NCBI RefSeq assembly: GCF_032362555.1
Contig: NC_083531.1
Span: 2,666,001 to 2,730,000 of the forward strand
Direction of reading: 5' to 3'
Length of the DNA stretch: 64,000 nt
DNA from: Amyelois transitella
Taxonomy: Eukaryota; Arthropoda; Insecta; Lepidoptera; Pyralidae
Program-made: the position numbers and the translations under genes
The notes under the pieces: generated by a model
Told to the model about the DNA's origin: nothing
Database searches by the model: none
Seen by the model: only the letters and a program-made list of their open reading frames with translations
In this document: piece by piece, positions 57,741 through 64,000 of the stretch
How positions within the stretch are numbered: position 1 is the stretch's first letter
Layout of the letters: the number at the start of each line of letters is the position of its first letter

Positions 57741-60700
57741 ATGTCGCTTGTATCTTTCTGTTGTGGTTGCCTGAACAACGATAGAAAAATGACAAGCATT
57801 GAAGAGTTTTGGAAGACACAATATTTAGGCGAAATAATCAACGAAGTGAAGGTAATGTAAACATTGTTGTATAGTTTTATTTATCTAAACTTGGCCTCGA
57901 GTCTTATGATTATTGGCTCTGTCTACTCGCTTTTTTCTATTGGTGCTTTGTGGTTGCCGGCACCAATAGAAAAAAGAATAGGACCACTCCAAACAGCTGA
58001 ACATGGCCTATCAGTATTTTCAAGATTGTTGGCTCTGTCTTTATTACCCAAATTCATGATGCAGAACATTTTGTAGCAATTGACAAAGCATGTTGCTCAT
58101 AACTTGTATTTTTTTTCGTTTCATTTTGTAAATAACTTTCTTATGCTGTAATGTGTCCTTTCAAATATAGATATTTTTTCAACTTTCATATAAAATTATA
58201 TGCATCTACAACATAAATAATTATCTGTTTAAATAGGGATGATGACAAGGTCTTTAAACAATATTAATTAGTTAATAACATGATGGAATACACATAATTA
58301 AATATGTTACTTGAATTTTTAGTTTTAATTTTGATGACCTATATGTTTTATATTCTTTCAAAGTATGATGGGAAAGTCCATTTGAAAAAATCTAAATTAT
58401 TTTAATATAATTATGACAGGAGTGAATAAACAAAAATAGGAAATAACTTTTATTAAGTCATCATATCCATTAACGCAATAATTAAGGTAGCTGCCATACA
58501 TATAACATATATATACACGAATAATATACTCAGTTATGACGTCACACTTGAGTAGCATTTTGTACGTTTTGGACTCATCCAAATAATGTGTTATGTTACC
58601 TTGTATATCTCGGGTAGTTTATTGTTTATTGATGCCATTATTTGACCAATGTTTTAGTAGTTGTGAAACTTAATTAACACTTAACCAAAAAATGTTGTCA
58701 TCATGCTTATTATTTGAGACAATTAACAAGATAAAGGTACGAACAGCCAGTAGTTTGAAAAATCAGCCTGATATGTTTTTGTTTCAGATGCCAAGTCAGC
58801 CGAGTGAGCCGTTACAGCTGTGTTACGAGTGTGATGCGCTGCTCATGAAGTTTGTGAAATTCAAGCAACAAGTGACACATTCTTTTAGTGTGTTGTGTGA
58901 ATATTCACAGAAGGTATTTATAATTTTATTTAGTTTATTTCACAATAATTGGTTTTCTTTTATGCAAAAAATACTGAATAGTATATGTATTTGTTTCTCA
59001 TAAGAGTTGAATGAATTTTAATAAAGCTTACACTCATAAATTTTACTTCTATAGAGCGCCCGCGACAGATTCCGTTCTTCCGTTACCATGAGAATTTTGG
59101 GGATGGGCTAGCAACCTGTCACTATTCCATCATACAGCCATACAGCTGAACGTGGCCTTCCAGTCTCCTCGAAGCTGTTTGCTCTGTTTACCCCACAAGG
59201 GATATAACCTTGACTTTATGTATTTTATTTTTCAGAACATCGAAATACAACCCGTACCGCCAAAACTAACATTAAGCCATAATATACACAATATAAGTTT
59301 TCACCCTGATTCTCCTATAGGGGAAGAAACAGTTCACGAGATAAAACAAGAGTTCGAAGTGAAAGTTAAAATAGAGGATAATGTGTCGATAAATTCTGAC
59401 CATTATGATGACGACAGGCCGCTGACAGAGTTGAAAAATAAGAAAAAAACTAAAAACAAAAAGAAAAAGAGAGAAATAGAGTTGTATAGAGAAGTGGAGT
59501 TGAATTTGGAGGAGTTAGAAGAGGAGAGACGACAGCTAGCAATGAAGGATGATTATGTGAATGCGATGTTTAGATGCGAATCTTGTATAGTATCGTTCCC
59601 TAACGCTGATGACCTAAGTGATCACGTCAAGTTAAAACACGAACTGGTGAGAAACATATCTTTTTTTAAAACAATCTAGTATTTTAAAAATCTAAAAATT
59701 ACTAGTATTTAAGTAGTAGCCGGTATTCGAACCTACTGGGTCACAGTTAAGGCGCACTTCCGCTGCACTTCTTAGCTCTTGACATGTGTGATAAGGGTTG
59801 TTCACCCTCAAAATTTTTTTTCATCTAGAAATTATTTAAAAAAATATTTGTATAGCAAAGCAACGTTTGCCGGGACAGCTAGTCCTACTAATATTATAAA
59901 TGCAAAAGTTTACTTACTCTTTCACGCAAAAGCTACTGAACCGATAACGATAAAATTTGGTATGTAGACTGAGACTGAAGACCCCAAATAACATATAGGC
60001 TACTTCTTATCCCGGAGTTCCCGCGGAATTGATAGGGTTTCCATGCGAACGAAGTCGTAACTTATATTTTACAAATTCCAGCACGCCACACACAAATGCA
60101 ACATATGTAGCCGAACTTACTCATCAGAGGTCTCGTACAATTACCACGCGAACAAACACACGCGCCGTTACGAGTGTACATCTTGCAGTGACAAGTTTAG
60201 TAGCAAGCGAGCTGTGGTCAAGCATTATGAGCACGCGCATTGTTGTGGGTGAGTCTGTTGTACATACATACATACATATGGTCACGTCTATATCCCTTGC
60301 GGGGTGGGACAGAGCCAACAGTCTTGAAAAGACTGAATGGCCACGTTCAGCTATTTGGCTTTATAATAGAATTGAGATTCAAATAGTGACAGGTTGCTAG
60401 CCCATCGCCTAAAAAAGAATCCCAAGTTTGTAAGCCTATCCCTTAGTCGCCTTTTACGACATCCATGGGAAAGAGATGGAGTGGTCCTATTCTTTTTGGT
60501 ATTAGTGCCGGGAGACACACTGTATTAATAGTATATTTAAGAGTCTGTTGTAATAGTATATTTGTCCCTTGCGGGGTGGACAGAGCCATACAGTACCGTT
60601 GTTGGTAAGTCTGTTATGATAGTATAACGTCTTTGTCCCTTGCGGGGTGGACAGAGACAACAGTATTCCGTTGCGGGTGAGTCTGTTATATGTCTTTATC

Positions 60701-63700
60701 CCTTGCGGAGTTGACAGAGCCAATAGTGTACCGCGTGCAATGACAAGTTTAGTAGCAAGCGAGCTGTGGTCAAGCATTATGAGCACGCGCATTGTTGTGG
60801 GTGAGTCTTTTATGATAAGATATGAGAAACCTCTAAGATATGAGGAACCTTTCAAAGTGAGTTAAAAATAAGATTTATTTAGATTATTTGAATAGTGTAC
60901 CGCGTGCAGTGGCAAGTTTAGTAGCAAGCGAGCTGTGGTCAAGCATTATGAGCACGCGCATTGTTGTGGGTGAGTTTGTTATGATAATATAAGATATGAG
61001 AAACCTCTAAGATATGAGGAACCTTTCAAAGTGAGTTAAAAATAAGATTTATTTAGATTATTTGAATAGTGTACCGCGTGCAGTGGCAAGTTTAGTAGCG
61101 AGCGAGCTGTGGTCAAGCATTATGAGCATGCGCATTGTTGTGGGTGAGTTTGTTATGATAAGATAAGATATGAGAAACTTCTAAGATATGAGAAACCTAT
61201 AAGACGTGAGAAACTTCTTAGATATGAGGAACATCTAAGATATGAGAAACTTCCTTTTAACTGACTTCAAAGTCAGTTAAAAATAAGATTTGTTTGCCGA
61301 AACATGTGTACTGTACATAATATATAAATGTATTTAAATATATAATAGTAAACGTCTTTGTCCCTTACGAGGTGGACAGAGCTAATACTGTACCGTTGTT
61401 GGTAAGTCTGTTATGATAGTAAAACGTCTTTGTCCCTTACGAGGTGGACAGAGCCAATACTATTGGTAAGTCTGTTATGATAGTATAACGTCTTTATTTT
61501 TTGCGGGGTGGACAGAGCCAGTAGTGTACCGGTCGAGCCGAATCATCGCTCCCGCTACTCTTACACTTGTGGCCGTACGTTGATGTCAGTCAGTCAGCTT
61601 TTATGTATTTAGATTAAGTTATATATTTTATCTGATAGATAAATCTTATTTCTGGTAAAATAGTCTACGTATTTCTTTTCAGGCCTGAAATTCCACATAC
61701 AATATTGAAAGTGGACAAAAATAGCGATACGAATGATAGGTGAGTTTGATTCAATTCTACATTTGTTAACATATATAAAACATACATATATGTATATAGT
61801 CACGTCTGTATCCCTTGTAAGGTAGACATAGCCAACAGTCTTGAAAAGACTGAAATGCCACGTTAAGCTGTTTGGCTTTATGATAGAATTGATATTAAAA
61901 TAATGACAGGTTGCTGAAGCACATCGCCTTAAAAAAGAATCCAAAGTTTACTAGGGACACGCCCTTAGTCGACTTTTACGACATCCATGTGATCAAAAAG
62001 ATGGAGTGGTTCCTATTTTTTCTTATCGGTGCCGTGAACCACACGGCACAAAGTGGAAATAAATATTTATTTTACTCATTACCTACCTACGACTTAGGTC
62101 GCCGACGGTACCAGGAGAAAATGACGAGTAAGGAGTTAGTGTTTTGGTGTACATCGATAGTGACTTAGTGTGTGTGATGTTTTGAATTGGGGGTATTGAC
62201 CTCAATAGTGATTTGCCACGTTTCAAATAATTAAATTTTATTGACATGCATTTATGAACATGGTGATAAGGACCAGTATTAGATGTAGGTAGAATCTATT
62301 AAAGGTATACCTAGTTTCCACCCACTTCATATGATAACCACAATAAATAAAATAAATATATACGGGACAAATTACACTGATTGAGTTAGCCTCGAAGTAA
62401 GTTCGAAACTTGTGTTACGAGATACTAACTCAACGATACTATATTTTATAATAAATACTTATATAGATAAACATCCAAGACCCAGGCCAATCAGAAAAAG
62501 TTCTTTTCTCATCATGCCCTGACCGGGATTCGAACCCGGGACCTCCGGTGTCACAGACAAGCGTACTACCGCTGAGCCACAGGGGCCTTAACAATAACTC
62601 TTTCAGCTCCAAACAAGAGGCGTTCCCTTGCGAATTGTGCCACAAGATCTTCAAATGGAAGACTTCTCTACGGAAGCATTTGGAAACTCACAGGATTGAG
62701 ATGGGTCAGAAACGCAGGCCTTATTGCGAGCCTTGCCGCCTCTCGTTCTCAACGTCAGCCAATCTGCAGAAACATGTCAAGACAAGTTCCACTCATCAGA
62801 TCAAGCTCAAATTGAGGTGTGTAAATAAATAAATATAACCTACATACATACATACGCAAGTGATATAGACGTGATTACATGTATGTATGTATGTGTATAT
62901 GTATTATAACAATATTTATCAAACAGAGCCGTGTGGTTCCCGGCACCAATAAAAAAAAGAAAAAAAGAAGAATAGAACCACTCCATCTCGTTCCCATGGA
63001 TGTCGTAAAAGGCGACTAAGGGATAGGCTTATAAACATGGGATTCCTCTTTTAGACGATGGGCTAGCAACCTGTCACTATTTGAATCTCATCATAAAGCC
63101 AAACAGCTGAACGTGGCCTATCAGTCTTTTCAAGACTGTTGGCTCTGTCTACCCCGCAAGGGATATAGACGTGATTATATGTATGTATGTATGTTTATCA
63201 AACAGGAAACTACAAGAACTCGAGCCGTTAGACGAAGCGACTCCGTCTCTGATCTCCTCGTCGGTGCGTCGCTCTCTACAGCAATACGCGTGTCCGCATT
63301 GCGACAAGAAGTTCCAGTGGCGCGGGAACCTTTCCAGGCATATCAATAGCCACAAGGACAGGTGAGATCATATGTACATATATATATATACAGGGTGACT
63401 TTCAATTCAACTGCATAAGGATATTTAAAAACGTTAAAAGAAAAATATCGGTTCATATTTCAGAAAGTACGAAAAAAAATAAAAGTATCAAAATCCACGA
63501 TCCTAAATACGTCATATCACCCCGGCCGGCGGAAAAGCGACGCGTAAGATTCAGAGGTCAACGACACAATTCATTCAGCTGAGCGATCTCGACAACTCTG
63601 TTCTTTACTTGATCTTGATACTAGAAAAATAATTTATTTTTCAGACATTTATTTACATGTTTAGTTTGAATTTCTTTTTGTAGTATTGGTCTTTAATAAA

Positions 63701-63977
63701 GCGTGTGACGTAGTTTTTAAGGGTTTTTTAAATGTGAAAATGATGACGTTTAATTTAAATAAAATAGGCTCAAACGGCTCAGAAGCATGGGTATAGTCTA
63801 TGTTTAAAAGAATGCAGTTGTTTTAAATGTCACCCTTTATATTATAATAATTAAATTTGTTTCCAGGGCGAATGGCGATCTGGTCTGCGAGCCGTGCAAC
63901 AGAACATTCTCGTCTATTGCGACTTACAAACAGCATATGGCGATTAGCAAGAAACACGTCAGCGAGAGCGATTACAA
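57741..63977 (+). CDS. ZAD C2H2 zinc-finger protein, gene D (partial, 8 exons visible, >449 aa)
   Basis: Coding exons: 57741-57851, 58788-58913, 59236-59646, 60082-60248, 61683-61739, 62607-62816, 63206-63361, 63867-63977. Phases agree, and the gene runs off the right edge after a GTAAGT donor. ZAD: FCCGCL (C7, C10) in exon 1, LCYECDALLMK in exon 2. Exon 3 is long and fuses the acidic/Lys-rich linker, the LNLEELEEERRQ motif and finger 1 (CESCIVSF). Seven fingers are visible. A two-finger module occurs twice (CELCHKIFKWKTSLRKH + CEPCRLSF, then CPHCDKKFQWRGNLSRH + CEPCNRTF); its second members have H-x6-H spacing, as in U1/JAZ-like fingers. Inferred nuclear regulator. Intron 4 has repeated copies of the exon 4 end, and a family 1 element lies just inside its donor. 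Confidence 0.87.
59094..59228 (+). repeat. Family 1 element, 5'-truncated
   Basis: GGATGGGCTAGCAACCTGTC to TTGACTTTATGTATT, ending 7 bp before the exon 3 acceptor of gene D. Confidence 0.8.
60263..60522 (-). repeat. Family 1 element just after the exon 4 donor of gene D
   Basis: The duplication GAGTCTGTTGTA (60251-60262 and again after the element near 60541) starts inside the donor GTGAGT, so the element entered immediately behind the 5' splice site. Confidence 0.88.
60540..61530 (+). repeat. Complex tandem array of exon 4 end, donor and SINE fragment, gene D intron 4
   Basis: Three copies of the last 74 nt of exon 4 plus donor: 60727-60800, 60896-60969, 61070-61143. Between and around them are six units of CCCTTGCGGGGTGGACAGAG (SINE part) joined to short GTTGTTGGTAAGTCTGTT donor-like pieces, and AAGATATGAGAAACC repeats. 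The copies keep CTAC ... HYEHAH, i.e. a whole C2H2 pattern. 74 nt is not a multiple of three, and a stop follows directly after the donor. Confidence 0.92.
61783..62048 (-). repeat. Family 1 element, diverged
   Basis: ATATATGTATATAGTCACGTC to GTGAACCACACGGCAC; intron 5 of gene D. Confidence 0.82.
62340..62588 (-). repeat. tRNA-derived SINE (family 3) before the exon 6 acceptor of gene D
   Basis: The head complement ends GAGCCACAGGGGCC only 18 bp before exon 6. An ACAATAA motif on both sides may be the remnant of its target duplication. Confidence 0.85.
62937..63193 (+). repeat. Family 1 element inserted exactly at the exon 7 acceptor of gene D
   Basis: Flanked by the 12-bp duplication TTTATCAAACAG (62925-62936 and 63194-63205), whose CAG is the 3' splice site. 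Confidence 0.92.
63391..63837. mobile_element. Mariner/Tc1-like MITE, copy 3
   Basis: Same internal orientation as copy 1 (shared GTCGACAAC-type and ATCACCCCGGCCGGCGG blocks). The right end is mutated to CACCCTT. 30 bp before exon 8 of gene D. Confidence 0.85.
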
Positions 63978-64000
63978 GTAAGTTTTGTATGTTATACTAG

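Noticed and set aside
59179-60855. Multiple frames containing TPQG/CPRKGQ words in the gene D intron array
   Set aside because: They translate SINE pieces (CCCTTGCGGGGTGGACAGAG) on either strand.
62439-62654. 71-aa minus frame crossing into gene D exon 6
   Set aside because: It spans the tRNA-derived SINE; the similar 84- and 87-aa frames at 34121 and 46082 are the same SINE.

Overview
The window is insect nuclear DNA, almost certainly from a moth or butterfly (Lepidoptera). The signs are AT-rich introns with GT-AG splice sites, a run of ZAD-type C2H2 zinc-finger genes (a family expanded in insects), and very dense lepidopteran-style short interspersed repeats. The species cannot be named from the sequence alone.

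Layout, left to right. (1) 180-1082 (-): an uninterrupted WDR83/MORG1 gene. (2) 2535-3386 (+): the uninterrupted coding exon of sorting nexin 16, with an acceptor just before the ATG and a 5' intron carrying a tandem duplication. (3) 3387-8888: repeats only. (4) 8889-22508 (-): ZAD zinc-finger gene A, 14 exons, 631 aa predicted. (5) 23566-40747 (+): ZAD gene B, 15 exons, 672 aa, with an apparently intact non-LTR retrotransposon in reverse orientation inside intron 1. (6) 43860-45584 (-): a two-exon gene for a cysteine-free, Lys-rich secreted protein of unknown family. (7) 46438-57099 (-): ZAD gene C, 11 exons, 526 aa. (8) 57741 to beyond the right edge (+): ZAD gene D, eight exons visible.

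A and B are transcribed head to head, and so are C and D. A, B and C each encode a ZAD domain split over exons 1-2, an acidic/basic linker with a shared EEM/EEL-type motif, and 11 C2H2 fingers. Exon lengths are partly conserved (89/123/108 nt in B exons 7-9 and C exons 5-7; exon 2 is 126 nt in B and D). The cluster therefore looks like a locally duplicated family of putative DNA-binding regulators. I joined exons by hand from splice sites and reading phase, and every junction keeps frame.

The most unusual structure concerns splice donors. In gene A, the 3' part of finger exon 7 and its donor head a 15-copy, 137-bp tandem array that fills most of intron 7. In gene D, the last 74 nt of finger exon 4 and its donor recur three more times in intron 4. 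In genes C and D, short-element insertions have target-site duplications that copy a 3' splice site. Other notable items are a 978-bp TRIM with two apparently identical LTRs, several perfect hairpins (one between C and D), and a template-switch palindrome in intron 6 of gene B.
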